Assembly: GCF_014650695.1 (NCBI RefSeq) | Contig: NZ_BMVL01000027.1 | Span: 1 to 38,140, forward strand | DNA from: Streptomyces avidinii | GTDB taxonomy: Bacteria > Actinomycetota > Actinomycetes > Streptomycetales > Streptomycetaceae | Length of the DNA: 38,140 nucleotides | Reading direction: 5' to 3' | Part shown: positions 15,495-23,235 of the stretch, piece after piece | Layout of the letters: the number at the start of each line of letters is the position of its first letter | How positions within the stretch are numbered: the first letter of the stretch is position 1 | Program-made: the position numbers and the translations under genes | Notes under the pieces: model-generated | Databases searched by the model: none | What the model was told of the DNA's origin: nothing | The model's input: the letters and a program-made list of their open reading frames with translations, nothing else

Positions 15495-15872
15495 TCAGGC
15501 AGCCATCAGGTCACAGACGAAGATCAGCGTCTCGCCCGGGGCGATCGCCCCGCCCGCGCCACGGTCACCGTAGGCGAGGTGCGCCGGGATCGTCAGCTTG
15601 CGACGGCCGCCGACCTTCATGCCCGCGATGCCCTGGTCCCAGCCCGCGATGACGCGGCCGGCACCGAGCGGGAACTGCAGCGCGGAACCGCGGTTCCACG
15701 AAGCGTCGAACTCCTCGCCGGTGGAGAAGGCCACGCCCACGTAGTGGACGGAGACCATGGCACCGGCCTTGGCCTCGGCGCCGTCGCCCTCCCAGATGTC
15801 CTCGATCACGAGGTCCGTCGGGGCTTCGCCCTCGGGGAAGTCGATCTCGGGCTTCTCGAGCTTCTGGCTCAC
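15495..15872 (-). CDS. cytoplasmic FKBP-type peptidyl-prolyl isomerase
   Basis: 125 residues from the GTG at 15872, chosen for the GAGGAG ribosome site 7 bases upstream. The whole protein is one FKBP domain: VSVHYVGVAFSTGEEFDASWNRGSALQFPLGAGRVIAGWDQGIAGMKVGGRRKLTIPAHLAYGD, then GETLIFVCDL. Active-site aromatic and Asp residues typical of FKBP12 are present. No signal peptide. It follows the FKBP lipoprotein gene by 43 bases and is probably in the same transcript, giving one exported and one cytoplasmic isomerase. Confidence 0.95.
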   Translation of the reverse strand: MSQKLEKPEIDFPEGEAPTDLVIEDIWEGDGAEAKAGAMVSVHYVGVAFSTGEEFDASWNRGSALQFPLGAGRVIAGWDQGIAGMKVGGRRKLTIPAHLAYGDRGAGGAIAPGETLIFVCDLMAA

Positions 15873-15915
15873 GGAACTGCTCCTCATACGTACGAAACGG
15901 TCAACCGGAACAGTC

Positions 15916-16857
15916 TTACATCACCGCGAGGATGTCGAGGCTGAAGACCAGCGTCGACTTCGCCGGGATGGTGCCCTGCTCCTTGTCGCCGAAGGCCTGG
16001 TCCGGCGGGATGACCAGCAGGATGCGGCTGCCGACCTTCTTGCCGACGATGCCGTCCTTCAGACCCTTGACCGAGAGCTCACCCAGCGGCCACGTGACCG
16101 TCTGGTCGCTGGTGTAGGTGCTCTCGAAGGACTTGTCGTCCTTCCACGTCTTGCCGTTGAACTTGACGACGACGCTGTCGGTGTCCTTCACGACCGCGCC
16201 GTCACCCTCCAGGACGTAGTTCGAGACCAGCTTCGTGGGCTCGGCCGTGTCCTTCGGGACGGTCACGGAGACTTCCTTGCCGTCCGCGTTCGTGCCGACC
16301 TTGGGCAGGTCCTTGTTCTCCTGGGCGACTTCCTTGCCCGTGGCCGAGGCCGGGACGGTCGCGCCCTTGACGATGTCCACGACGAAGACCAGCGTGGCGT
16401 TCGGCTTGATCTTCTCGCCCGAGCCCTGCGCCCCGTAACCGAGCTCCGGCGGGATGACCAGCTCGACACGGCTGCCGACCTTCTGGCCCTCCAGACCCTG
16501 GTCCCAGCCCTTGATGACGGCGCCGGCGCCGATGGTCAGGTCGAACGGAGCGGGCCGCCCGAAGCTCTTGTCGAACGGCTCCTTGCCGTCCCACACCTGG
16601 CCGAGGTAGTGGACCTGCGCGATGTCGTTCTTCTTCAGCACCTGCCCGGTGCCCTCGCTGACGGTCACCACCTTCAGCTCCTTGGGCGGCGTGCCCTTCC
16701 CCTTCGACAGGGTGGGCGTCTCCCCGAACGCGGCTCCCTTGGTGATCGCGGGGGCCCCGTTCTTCATCTGGGCGGAGTCGGAGCCGCTGTCGTCGCCACA
16801 CGCTGCGGTCGTCAGCAGCAGGAGGGGTACGACAAGCAGGCCGGCAAGTCGGCGCAC
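15916..16857 (-). CDS. lipoprotein with two FKBP domains
   Basis: 313 residues, GTG start with GAGGA upstream. A signal peptide with lipobox-like LTTAAC (Cys20) anchors it to the outer face of the membrane. Domain 1 (about 65-165) contains VHYLGQVWDGKEPFDKSFGRPAPFDLTIGAGAVIKGWDQGLEGQKVGSRVELVIPPELGYG and keeps the FKBP active-site residues. Domain 2 (about 200-312) is more divergent (VKFNGKTWKDDKSFESTYTSDQTVTWPLGELSVKGLKDGIVGKKVGSRILLVIPP) and may be weak or non-catalytic. The likely role is folding of exported proteins. It lies between pafA and the cytoplasmic FKBP gene on the same strand. Confidence 0.93.
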   Translation of the reverse strand: MRRLAGLLVVPLLLLTTAACGDDSGSDSAQMKNGAPAITKGAAFGETPTLSKGKGTPPKELKVVTVSEGTGQVLKKNDIAQVHYLGQVWDGKEPFDKSFGRPAPFDLTIGAGAVIKGWDQGLEGQKVGSRVELVIPPELGYGAQGSGEKIKPNATLVFVVDIVKGATVPASATGKEVAQENKDLPKVGTNADGKEVSVTVPKDTAEPTKLVSNYVLEGDGAVVKDTDSVVVKFNGKTWKDDKSFESTYTSDQTVTWPLGELSVKGLKDGIVGKKVGSRILLVIPPDQAFGDKEQGTIPAKSTLVFSLDILAVM

Positions 16858-16911
16858 GGGTTCCTCAGATCTCAGACGGCAAAGCGGTCGCTCGCCACTC
16901 TAAGCCGTGCG

Positions 16912-16944
16912 CAGGGCCCCGTACGAGAGACGTACGAGGCCCTG
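16912..16944. terminator. hairpin downstream of pafA
   Basis: CAGGGCCCCGTACG and CGTACGAGGCCCTG form a 14-bp stem with one C-A mismatch and a 5-base loop, in the 150-bp gap between pafA and the FKBP lipoprotein gene. It could end the pafA transcript; no T-tract follows. Confidence 0.5.
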
Positions 16945-17007
16945 GCGAGGAGTGTGATGTCACACTGCGGTCACTCTGCGGTCCTGGTTGCCGCGCCGGA
17001 CGCCGTC

Positions 17008-18369
17008 CTACATCCCGGCGATCAGCTTCTCCACCCGGTCGTCCACCGACCGGAACGGGTCCTTGCACAGCACCGTCCGCTGCGCCTGGTCATTCAGCTT
17101 CAGGTGCACCCAGTCGACCGTGAAGTCCCGCCGCTGCTCCTGCGCCCGGCGGATGAAGTCGCCGCGCAGCCGGGCACGCGTCGTCTGCGGGGGCACCGAC
17201 TTGCCCTCGAAGATCTTGAGGTCGTTGCAGATCCGCGCCGCCTGCCCCTTGCGCTCCAGCAGGTAGTACAGCCCGCGCCGACGGTGGATGTCGTGGTAGG
17301 CGAGGTCTATCTGAGCCACTCGCGGGTTCGACATGGTCATGTTGTGCTTGGCCCGGTACCGCTCGATCAGCTGGTACTTCATGACCCAGTCGATCTCGGT
17401 CCCGATCCGGTCCAGGTCCTCCGCGTCGATCGCGTCGAGCGTGCGACCCCACAGCTCCAGCACCTGGTCCACCACGCCGGTACGGATACCCCGGCGCTCG
17501 GCGAAGTCCACCGCCTTGTCGTAGTACTCCCGCTGGATCTCCAGCGCGGAGGCCTCCCGGCCGCTCGCCAGCCGCACCTTGCGCTGACCCGTGATGTCGT
17601 GGCTGACCTCGCGGATCGCCCGGATCGGGTTCTCCAGGGTCAGATCGCGCATCACCGTGCCCGCCTCGATCATGCGCAGCACCAGGTCGGTGGCCCCGAC
17701 CTTGAGCAGCATGGTCGTCTCGGACATGTTCGAGTCACCGACGATGACGTGCAGCCTGCGGTAGCGCTCGGCGTCCGCGTGCGGCTCGTCCCGGGTGTTG
17801 ATGATGGGCCGCGAGCGGGTCGTGGCGGAGCTGACGCCCTCCCAGATGTGCTCGGCCCGCTGGCTCACGCAGTAGACCGCACCGCGCGGCGTCTGCAGCA
17901 CCTTGCCCGCGCCGCAGATCAGCTGCCGCGTGACAAGGAACGGAATGAGAATGTCCGCCAGGCGGGAGAATTCCCCGTGCCGGGCCACCAGGTAGTTCTC
18001 GTGGCAGCCGTACGAGTTGCCCGCCGAGTCGGTGTTGTTCTTGAAGAGATAGACGTCGCCCGCGATTCCCTCCTCGTGCAGGCGGCGTTCGGCATCGACG
18101 AGCAGACCTTCGAGAATGCGCTCGCCTGCTTTGTCGTGGGTGACCAGCTCGGTCACGTTGTCGCATTCGGGAGTTGCATATTCCGGATGCGAACCCACGT
18201 CGAGGTACAGGCGGGCGCCGTTCCGCAGGAAGACATTGCTGCTGCGGCCCCATGACACAACACGGCGGAAGAGGTAGCGCGCCACTTCGTCAGGAGACAG
18301 TCGGCGCTGTCCCCTGAACGTGCACGTGACGCCGTACTCGTTCTCCAGCCCGAAAATGCGGCGGTCCAT
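17008..18369 (-). CDS. pafA: PafA, Pup-protein ligase
   Basis: 453 residues, ATG start. It has the carboxylate-amine ligase fold shared with Dop: GLENEYG with Glu9 as metal ligand, LYLDVGSHPEYATPE with catalytic Asp57, LFKNNTDSAGNSYGCHENYL, and RPIINTRDEPHADAERYRRLHVIVGDSNMSE. PafA uses ATP to phosphorylate the C-terminal Glu of Pup and joins it to substrate lysines. It lies about 2.6 kb from prcA, separated by a LacI/MFS pair, so it is transcribed apart from the core proteasome genes. A TAATGT hexamer ends 6 bases before the ATG and no ribosome site is visible, which suggests a leaderless mRNA. Confidence 0.97.
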   Translation of the reverse strand: MDRRIFGLENEYGVTCTFRGQRRLSPDEVARYLFRRVVSWGRSSNVFLRNGARLYLDVGSHPEYATPECDNVTELVTHDKAGERILEGLLVDAERRLHEEGIAGDVYLFKNNTDSAGNSYGCHENYLVARHGEFSRLADILIPFLVTRQLICGAGKVLQTPRGAVYCVSQRAEHIWEGVSSATTRSRPIINTRDEPHADAERYRRLHVIVGDSNMSETTMLLKVGATDLVLRMIEAGTVMRDLTLENPIRAIREVSHDITGQRKVRLASGREASALEIQREYYDKAVDFAERRGIRTGVVDQVLELWGRTLDAIDAEDLDRIGTEIDWVMKYQLIERYRAKHNMTMSNPRVAQIDLAYHDIHRRRGLYYLLERKGQAARICNDLKIFEGKSVPPQTTRARLRGDFIRRAQEQRRDFTVDWVHLKLNDQAQRTVLCKDPFRSVDDRVEKLIAGM

Positions 18370-18375
18370 GACTGA

Positions 18376-18381
18376 ACATTA
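18376..18381 (-). promoter_or_regulatory. -10 candidate for a leaderless pafA transcript
   Basis: TAATGT on the minus strand, 6 bases before the pafA ATG. Distance and the missing ribosome site fit transcription starting at the start codon. No clear -35 box. Confidence 0.4.
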
Positions 18382-18459
18382 CGCCTTCTGCCCTCTTCTG
18401 AAACCGGGTTCGGGAGCGCCGTTTCGATCAGTTCTCCTCAGGGAGCCGATCGACGCCCC

Positions 18460-18490
18460 GATCGCGGCCCGATCGCGGCCCGATCGGCCC
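18460..18490. repeat. short tandem repeat between MFS and pafA genes
   Basis: Two copies of the 11-bp unit GATCGCGGCCC followed by a partial third copy (GATCGGCCC), within the 139-bp gap between the 3' end of the MFS gene and the pafA start. Further GATCG words flank it. It may be slippage-derived or a cluster of protein sites. Confidence 0.6.
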
Positions 18491-18508
18491 ATCCCGCGCA
18501 CCCACCGA

Positions 18509-19771
18509 TCAGGGTGCCGACGGGGCACCCGACGGCACGTCACGGGAGTCGTCCGACGCCCCGTCGGACGAACCGGCCACCGCGCGACTGCGGCCGCCCG
18601 TTGCCATCGCCCGCTGAGTGACCATCAGCACCAGCAGCGCCGCGCCGCCCGCCACGCTCGCCACACCGAAGCCCACCGCGGTTCCGCCCAGCTCCACCGC
18701 CGGCCCCGCGGCCGCCGTACCGATCGCCGCGCCCACCCCGAAGAACGTCACCAGCCACGAGAACGCCTCCGTCACCGTGCCCGCCGGGGCGTGCCGGTCC
18801 ACGACGATGAACGCGCACGCCAGCGAGGGCGCCAGGAACACGCCCGAGAGCGCCGCCAGCGCGGTCATCGCCACCGGCCCCGGAACCAGCATCAGCGGCA
18901 GGTAGCAGACCGCCAGCAGGGCCACCAGCAACCGCAGCCGCCGCTCGGGCGCACCGGCCCACTGCCGGGCTCCGTAGAACACACCGCCGACCAGCGCGCC
19001 CAGACCCAGCGCCGCCATCAGCCAGCCGTACACCGCCTGACCGCCGTGCTCGTCCGCGTACGCCACACCGGCCACCGTGATCGAGCCCAGCGCCGTACCC
19101 ACGAAGAAGAACGCGCCGAGCAGCGCCAGCAGCCCCCGCGAACGCAGCGCCCCCAGCCAGTGCGCCTCCCGCGGCGCCGAGCGCCACTTCCGGGACGGCT
19201 CGCTGACCACCACGGACAGCGCTCCGAGCACCCCGATCGCATTGAGCGCCAGCAGCGCCCCCGCCGGCGACCACATCGCCACGAACAGCGTCACCAGCAG
19301 CGGACCGACGGTGAACATGACCTCCTGGGCCACCGCGTCCATCGCGTACGCGGCGTGCACCTTCTCCTCGCGGCCGCCCAGCACCCCCGGCCACAGCGCC
19401 CGCAGCCCGCCCTCCAGGGGCGGCGTGAAGAGCCCCGCGACCACCACCGCGGCGTACGCGGCCACCGCCGACCCCGTGCCGGTGAGAGCCAGCCACAGCA
19501 TGCCCAGCGCCGAGGCCACCGCGGCCGGCAGCTGGACCCGCGGCTGCCCGAACAGGTCCACGGCCCGGCCCAGCAGCGGCTGCCCCACCGCGTTCGCCAG
19601 CCCGTACGCGGCGGCCAGCGCTCCCGCCAGGCTGTAGCTGCCGCCCTCGGCACGCGTGAACAGCACGATCGCGATCGGCCCGGTGGCATTGGGCAGTCGG
19701 CCCACGAGCGTGCCCACCAGCAACCTCGCGGCGTGCCGGGTCCTCAGCAGCTCCGCGTATCCCGCGGCCAT
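18509..19771 (-). CDS. MFS transporter
   Basis: 420 residues, ATG with an AGAAGGGGG ribosome site. About 12 hydrophobic segments are visible, with the first at residues 12-35 and a central charged loop near SEPSRKWRSAPREAH. The RAVDLFGQPR motif after the second segment is a variant of the MFS loop 2-3 signature. It resembles bacterial drug- or sugar-type exporters of the major facilitator superfamily; the substrate cannot be named. It is divergent from the LacI-family gene, with a 145-bp shared control region carrying repeated ATACGTA sites, so that regulator very probably controls it. Confidence 0.9.
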   Translation of the reverse strand: MAAGYAELLRTRHAARLLVGTLVGRLPNATGPIAIVLFTRAEGGSYSLAGALAAAYGLANAVGQPLLGRAVDLFGQPRVQLPAAVASALGMLWLALTGTGSAVAAYAAVVVAGLFTPPLEGGLRALWPGVLGGREEKVHAAYAMDAVAQEVMFTVGPLLVTLFVAMWSPAGALLALNAIGVLGALSVVVSEPSRKWRSAPREAHWLGALRSRGLLALLGAFFFVGTALGSITVAGVAYADEHGGQAVYGWLMAALGLGALVGGVFYGARQWAGAPERRLRLLVALLAVCYLPLMLVPGPVAMTALAALSGVFLAPSLACAFIVVDRHAPAGTVTEAFSWLVTFFGVGAAIGTAAAGPAVELGGTAVGFGVASVAGGAALLVLMVTQRAMATGGRSRAVAGSSDGASDDSRDVPSGAPSAP

Positions 19772-19815
19772 GTCCGCCCCCTTCTGCCCGGATCCAGCCC
19801 GGAGTAAGCCAAGTA

Positions 19816-19844
19816 ATACGTATAACGTCAGGCCTCATACGTAC
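19816..19844. promoter_or_regulatory. paired ATACGTA sites in the MFS/LacI divergent promoter; candidate operator
   Basis: ATACGTAT (19816-19823), an 8-bp palindrome, and ATACGTAC (19837-19844) start exactly 21 bp apart, two DNA turns. They are AT-rich islands in a GC-rich divergent promoter. A dimeric LacI-family protein could bind both on one face of the helix. Confidence 0.45.
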
Positions 19845-19916
19845 CATGGCCGCAGTCCGCCGGTCCACCCCGCGGACCCCGCAACACCGCCCGACCTCGC
19901 ACTTCAGGAGCCCCGT

Positions 19917-20915
19917 GTGACGAGACCCACCAGCCGCGACGTGGCCACCGCCGCCGGGGTCTCCCAGGCCACCGTCTCCCTCGTCCTCGGAGACAAATGG
20001 CCCGGCCGCGTCTCCGAACGCACCGCGACCCACGTCCGCGAAACCGCCACCCGCCTCGGCTACCGGCCCAACCTCGCCGCCCGCAACCTCCGCCTCGGCA
20101 CCACCCGCACCGCCCTCCTCGTCGTACCCGCCCTCACCAACGAGTTCTTCGCCCGCGTCTACACCGGAGCCGCCCGCGTCGCCGCCGAACACGGCTTCGG
20201 CGTCGTCCTCTACCCCTCCCCCGACGGCACCGGCCCGGCCCGCGACCCCTTCGCCTCCGCCCGCGCCGCCCTCGACGGGGTCATCGCCTCCTCCATGGCC
20301 GCCGACGCCCTCGACGCCATCGGCGGCAACACCCTCCCCCTCGTCATGCTCGACAGCGACCCCGCCGCCGGCACCGCCGCCGCCCACGTCAACCTCGCCA
20401 TGGCCGACGGGATGCGCCAGATCACCGAGCACCTCCTCGCCCTCGGCCACCGCCGCTTCCTGCACCTCGCCTCCGCCGTCGACTCCTGGACCTTCGACAC
20501 CCGCGCCGAAGCCCTCACGGCCCTCCTGGGCCCCGGCACCGAGCTGCGCACCGTACGGTCCCCCCTCACCGTCGACGGCGCCCGGACGGCCCTGGAGGCC
20601 GCCCTGGCCGCCCCCCAGGACCGACCCACCGCCGTCGTCTGCGACGACGACATCCTCGCCGCCGGCGCCTGCAAGGCCGCCCGCCGCCTCGGCCTGCGCA
20701 TCCCCGAGGACCTCTCGATCACCGGCTTCGACGACCTCGCCCTCGCCACCGCCGTCGAACCCGAACTCACCACCGTCCACCTCCCCGCCGAGCGCGTCGG
20801 CGAACAGGGCATGACCGCCCTCCTCGCCGTCCTCGAAGGCACCCCCTGGACCGCCCCCGACCTCCCGGTCCGGCTCGTCGTCCGCGACTCCTCCGGCCCC
20901 GCCCCCACCGCCTGA
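19917..20915 (+). CDS. LacI-family transcriptional regulator
   Basis: 332 residues from the GTG at 19917, with CAGGAG 6 bases upstream; the longer frame upstream is not coding. The N-terminal helix-turn-helix is canonical (SRDVATAAGVSQATVSLVLGD, then RPNLAARNLR hinge helix). A periplasmic-binding-protein-like sensor domain follows (VVPALTNEFFARVYTGAARVAAEHGFGVVL; SITGFDDLALATAVEPELTTVHLPAERVGEQGMTALLAVL). The gene is divergent from the MFS transporter and convergent with prcA. The effector is probably a sugar or nucleoside-like compound, but this cannot be fixed from sequence. Confidence 0.93.
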   Translation: MTRPTSRDVATAAGVSQATVSLVLGDKWPGRVSERTATHVRETATRLGYRPNLAARNLRLGTTRTALLVVPALTNEFFARVYTGAARVAAEHGFGVVLYPSPDGTGPARDPFASARAALDGVIASSMAADALDAIGGNTLPLVMLDSDPAAGTAAAHVNLAMADGMRQITEHLLALGHRRFLHLASAVDSWTFDTRAEALTALLGPGTELRTVRSPLTVDGARTALEAALAAPQDRPTAVVCDDDILAAGACKAARRLGLRIPEDLSITGFDDLALATAVEPELTTVHLPAERVGEQGMTALLAVLEGTPWTAPDLPVRLVVRDSSGPAPTA

Positions 20916-20920
20916 CCGGC

Positions 20921-20952
20921 CCGGACACGACGAAGCCCGGACACGACGAAGC
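20921..20952. repeat. 16-bp perfect tandem duplication
   Basis: CCGGACACGACGAAGC occurs twice in direct succession just past the LacI stop. It abuts the terminator hairpin; probably a recent slippage duplication. Confidence 0.85.
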
Positions 20953-20982
20953 CCCGGCCCGCCGAATACGGCGAACCGGGGC
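20951..20982. terminator. bidirectional terminator between lacI-type gene and prcA
   Basis: GCCCCGG pairs with CCGGGGC (outer stem, 7 bp) and CGCCG pairs with CGGCG (inner stem, 5 bp) around an AATA loop, with a 2x2 internal bulge. It lies between two convergent genes, 14 bases past the prcA stop, and fits termination from both sides. Confidence 0.75.
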
Positions 20983-20996
20983 CCCTCTGCACTGCA

Positions 20997-21761
20997 CTAC
21001 TCGGCGTCGTCCTCCGGCGCCTCGTCGTTCGACACGGCATCGGCCTGCACCGCCGCCGTCACGTCCGCCTCCAGCAGCCGCGACAGCTGCCGGCCCCGGA
21101 TCCGCTTGAACTTCCGCTGCTGGGACCTCGTCCGGTCCAGCACCGCGACCTCCAGCCGCTCGGCCGGAATGGTCTTGTCCGCGCCGTTGGCCTGGCTGGA
21201 CAACGCCTGCACCGCCAGCTTCAACGCCTCGGACAGGGTCATCCCGTCCTGGTGACGCTGATCGAGGAAGGTACTGATCTGCTCGGCGTTGCCACCGACC
21301 GCGACCGAACCGTGCTCGTCCACGATCGACCCGTCGTGCGGCAGCCGGTAGATCTGGTCCCCGGCCGCGGTCGCACCGACCTCCGCGACCACCAGCTCGA
21401 CCTCGTACGGCTTCTCACCGGCCGAGGAGAAGATGGTGCCGAGCGTCTGCGCGTAGACGTTGGCCAGCCCACGGGCCGTCACATCGTCACGGTCGTAGGT
21501 GTACCCGCGCAGATCCGCGTACCGCACACCGCCGATCCGCAGGTTCTCGTACTCGTTGTACTTACCGGCGGCCGCGAAGCCGATCCGGTCGTAGATCTCG
21601 CTGAACTTGTGCAGCGCACGGGACGGGTTCTCGCCGACGAACACGATGCCGTCGGCGTACTGCAGCACGACCAGGCTGCGACCGCGGGCAATGCCCTTGC
21701 GGGCGTATTCCGCCCGGTCGGCCATGGCCTGCTGGGGTGACACATAGAACGGAGTCGACAC
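20997..21761 (-). CDS. prcA: 20S proteasome alpha subunit
   Basis: 254 residues, GTG start with AAGGGA about 10 bases upstream. The N-terminus (MSTPFYVSPQQAMADRAEYARKGIARGRS) is the actinobacterial alpha-subunit gate region. The proteasome fold follows (VVLQYADGIVFVGENPSRALHKFSEIYDRIGFAAAGKYNEYENLR). As in all alpha subunits there is no processed N-terminal threonine. The C-terminus is acidic (EAPEDDAE). Seven copies form each outer ring that receives the C-terminal tails of ARC. It follows prcB after 46 bases in the same transcript. Confidence 0.98.
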   Translation of the reverse strand: MSTPFYVSPQQAMADRAEYARKGIARGRSLVVLQYADGIVFVGENPSRALHKFSEIYDRIGFAAAGKYNEYENLRIGGVRYADLRGYTYDRDDVTARGLANVYAQTLGTIFSSAGEKPYEVELVVAEVGATAAGDQIYRLPHDGSIVDEHGSVAVGGNAEQISTFLDQRHQDGMTLSEALKLAVQALSSQANGADKTIPAERLEVAVLDRTRSQQRKFKRIRGRQLSRLLEADVTAAVQADAVSNDEAPEDDAE

Positions 21762-21807
21762 CGGCTGTCCGTCCCTTTCTTCTGGGCTCCTACGGGGCGA
21801 CGGATGG

Positions 21808-22647
21808 TCAGAGCAGGGCGGCGCGCGGGCCGTCGGGCTGCTCCAGCCGACGGTTGGTGACCGTACGGGCGAGCTCCTGCGACTCGTCGTCGGTCAGCCT
21901 GCGGAACCCCTCGTCCGTAATGACGGTGACGATCGGGTAGATGTGGCGGTACAGGTCCGGCCCACCGGTCGCCGAGTCGTCGTCGGCGGCGTCGTACAGC
22001 GCCTGGACGACCAGGGTGGTGGCCTGCTCCTCCGTCAGATCGGGACGGTAGAGCTTCTTCATGGAGCCCCGGGCGAAGATCGAACCGGAACCGGTGGCGG
22101 CGTAGCCGTGCTCCTCCGAGCGGCCGCCGGTCACGTCGTAGGAGAAGATCCGGCCCTTCTCCTTGGCCTCGTCGTACCCGGCGAAGAGCGGCACGACGGC
22201 CAAACCCTGCATGGCCATCCCCAGATTGCTCCGGATCATGGTGGAGAGCCGGTTGGCCTTGCCCTCCAGGGACAGGGTCGTCCCCTCCACCTTCTCGAAG
22301 TGCTCCAGCTCCAGCTGGAACAGCTTGACCATCTCCACGGCCAGGCCGGCCGTACCGGCGATGCCGACGGCGGAGTACTCGTCGGCGGGGAACACCTTCT
22401 CGATGTCCCGCTGCGCGATCATGTTCCCCATGGTCGCCCGCCGGTCACCGGCGAGGACGACCCCGCCGGGGAAGGTGGCGGCGACGATGGTCGTCCCGTG
22501 CGGCGCCTCGACGATGCCCTCCGGCAGCTTGCGGTTGCCGGGCAGCATCTCGGGCGAGTGCGCCCCGAGGAAATCCATGAAGGACGAGGACCCCGGCGTC
22601 AGGAAGGCTGCCGGTAGACGCCCTGTGCTACGAGTGTTGGCTTCCAC
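21808..22647 (-). CDS. prcB: 20S proteasome beta subunit (catalytic)
   Basis: 279 residues from the GTG at 22647, supported by GGAAGGA 5 bases upstream. The propeptide is 51 residues; autocleavage at HG-TTIVAATFPGGVVLAGDRRAT leaves catalytic Thr52 as N-terminus. The remaining fold has the expected Asp and Lys residues (GDRRAT; FPADEYSAVGIAGTAG). Beta subunits form the two inner rings with the proteolytic sites. Its first 16 codons overlap the 3' end of the upstream HNH nuclease gene by 49 bp, so the two are translationally linked. The downstream Met at residue 24 is a possible but less well supported start. Confidence 0.97.
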   Translation of the reverse strand: MEANTRSTGRLPAAFLTPGSSSFMDFLGAHSPEMLPGNRKLPEGIVEAPHGTTIVAATFPGGVVLAGDRRATMGNMIAQRDIEKVFPADEYSAVGIAGTAGLAVEMVKLFQLELEHFEKVEGTTLSLEGKANRLSTMIRSNLGMAMQGLAVVPLFAGYDEAKEKGRIFSYDVTGGRSEEHGYAATGSGSIFARGSMKKLYRPDLTEEQATTLVVQALYDAADDDSATGGPDLYRHIYPIVTVITDEGFRRLTDDESQELARTVTNRRLEQPDGPRAALL

Positions 22648-23198
22648 AGGTTTCCTTCCACGTAAGCGGCTGCACGCCTCATGACGTCCGGCCGATCCTT
22701 GAACTGCCCCAGGGCTGCGTTACAGCTGAAGCACAGTACGCCTCGGACCCTACCCGTCTGATGATCGTGATCAACGTGCTCCGCCAGACCTTCTTGGCAG
22801 ATCGCGCAGACCCCGCCTTGAGCGGTGATCATCTCGTCGCGCTCAGCCTCTGTGATGCCGTACGAACGCTTCAAGTGCCCAGCCCGGCCCTGGATGGCCT
22901 TGCACGCCTTGCACCGAGTGGATAAGCCGTCAGACGCCGACGCGTTCTTGTGCCACTCGCTGTGCGGCTTGACCTCACCGCACGGCCGGCAGAGCTTGTG
23001 GCCGGAAGGGACATCCACCTTCTCCTTGACGACCTTGCCTCTAGTCGCCTGGCGGCGCCGGTAGTGCGCGGCACCGTACGCGGCCACGCACTCACGACAC
23101 CTCGGCTGAAGGCCGTCACCACGATTACGGTCTAGGGCGAACCCGCTCAGCGGCACGTCGCGACTGCAGCCGCGGCACCACTTCGTTCCATTGGACAT
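22599..23198 (-). CDS. HNH endonuclease VII-family protein inserted in the proteasome operon
   Basis: 199 residues. Two zinc-knuckle modules (C8-C11/C34-C37 and C70-C73/C96-C99) precede a recombination endonuclease VII-type HNH domain: CAIC (131-134), HVDHDHQTG (141-149, with the catalytic DHDH), and CFSCNAALGQFKDRP (156-170). Such domains cut DNA and are common in phages and homing elements. Codon use differs from neighbours, with many A- or T-ending codons (AGA, AAT, TTA, ACT, CAA, GTA), pointing to acquisition. Residue 92 is encoded by TTA. The ATG lies in the loop of a small hairpin and has no ribosome site. It is 37 bases after pup and overlaps prcB by 49 bp. I recall an equivalent gene here in S. 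coelicolor. Whether it cuts DNA today is unknown. Confidence 0.9.
   Translation of the reverse strand: MSNGTKWCRGCSRDVPLSGFALDRNRGDGLQPRCRECVAAYGAAHYRRRQATRGKVVKEKVDVPSGHKLCRPCGEVKPHSEWHKNASASDGLSTRCKACKAIQGRAGHLKRSYGITEAERDEMITAQGGVCAICQEGLAEHVDHDHQTGRVRGVLCFSCNAALGQFKDRPDVMRRAAAYVEGNLWKPTLVAQGVYRQPS
22923..22925 (-). other. TTA leucine codon (bldA-type) in HNH gene
   Basis: Codon 92 of the HNH gene (Leu in SDGLSTR) is TTA. It makes complete translation of the gene dependent on the bldA tRNA. Because prcB overlaps the end of this gene, ribosome stalling here could also affect prcBA. Confidence 0.9.
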
Positions 23199-23208
23199 GG
23201 AGCCAATG
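23189..23208 (-). promoter_or_regulatory. hairpin holding the HNH start codon
   Basis: CATTGG and CCAATG form a perfect 6-bp stem with an 8-base loop that contains the ATG of the HNH gene. No ribosome site lies upstream. The structure could limit initiation; a second small stem (GGCGA/TCGCC, 23211-23222) sits just before it. Confidence 0.45.
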
Positions 23209-23235
23209 CTGGCGAGTTCGCCTTAGATTCGAAGG

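Noticed and set aside
15757..18255. 832-residue open frame on the plus strand
   Set aside because: Covers the FKBP genes and pafA in antisense. All three minus-strand genes have intact signatures.
18460..18490. CRISPR-like repeat
   Set aside because: The 11-bp units are directly adjacent without spacers, so this is a small tandem repeat.
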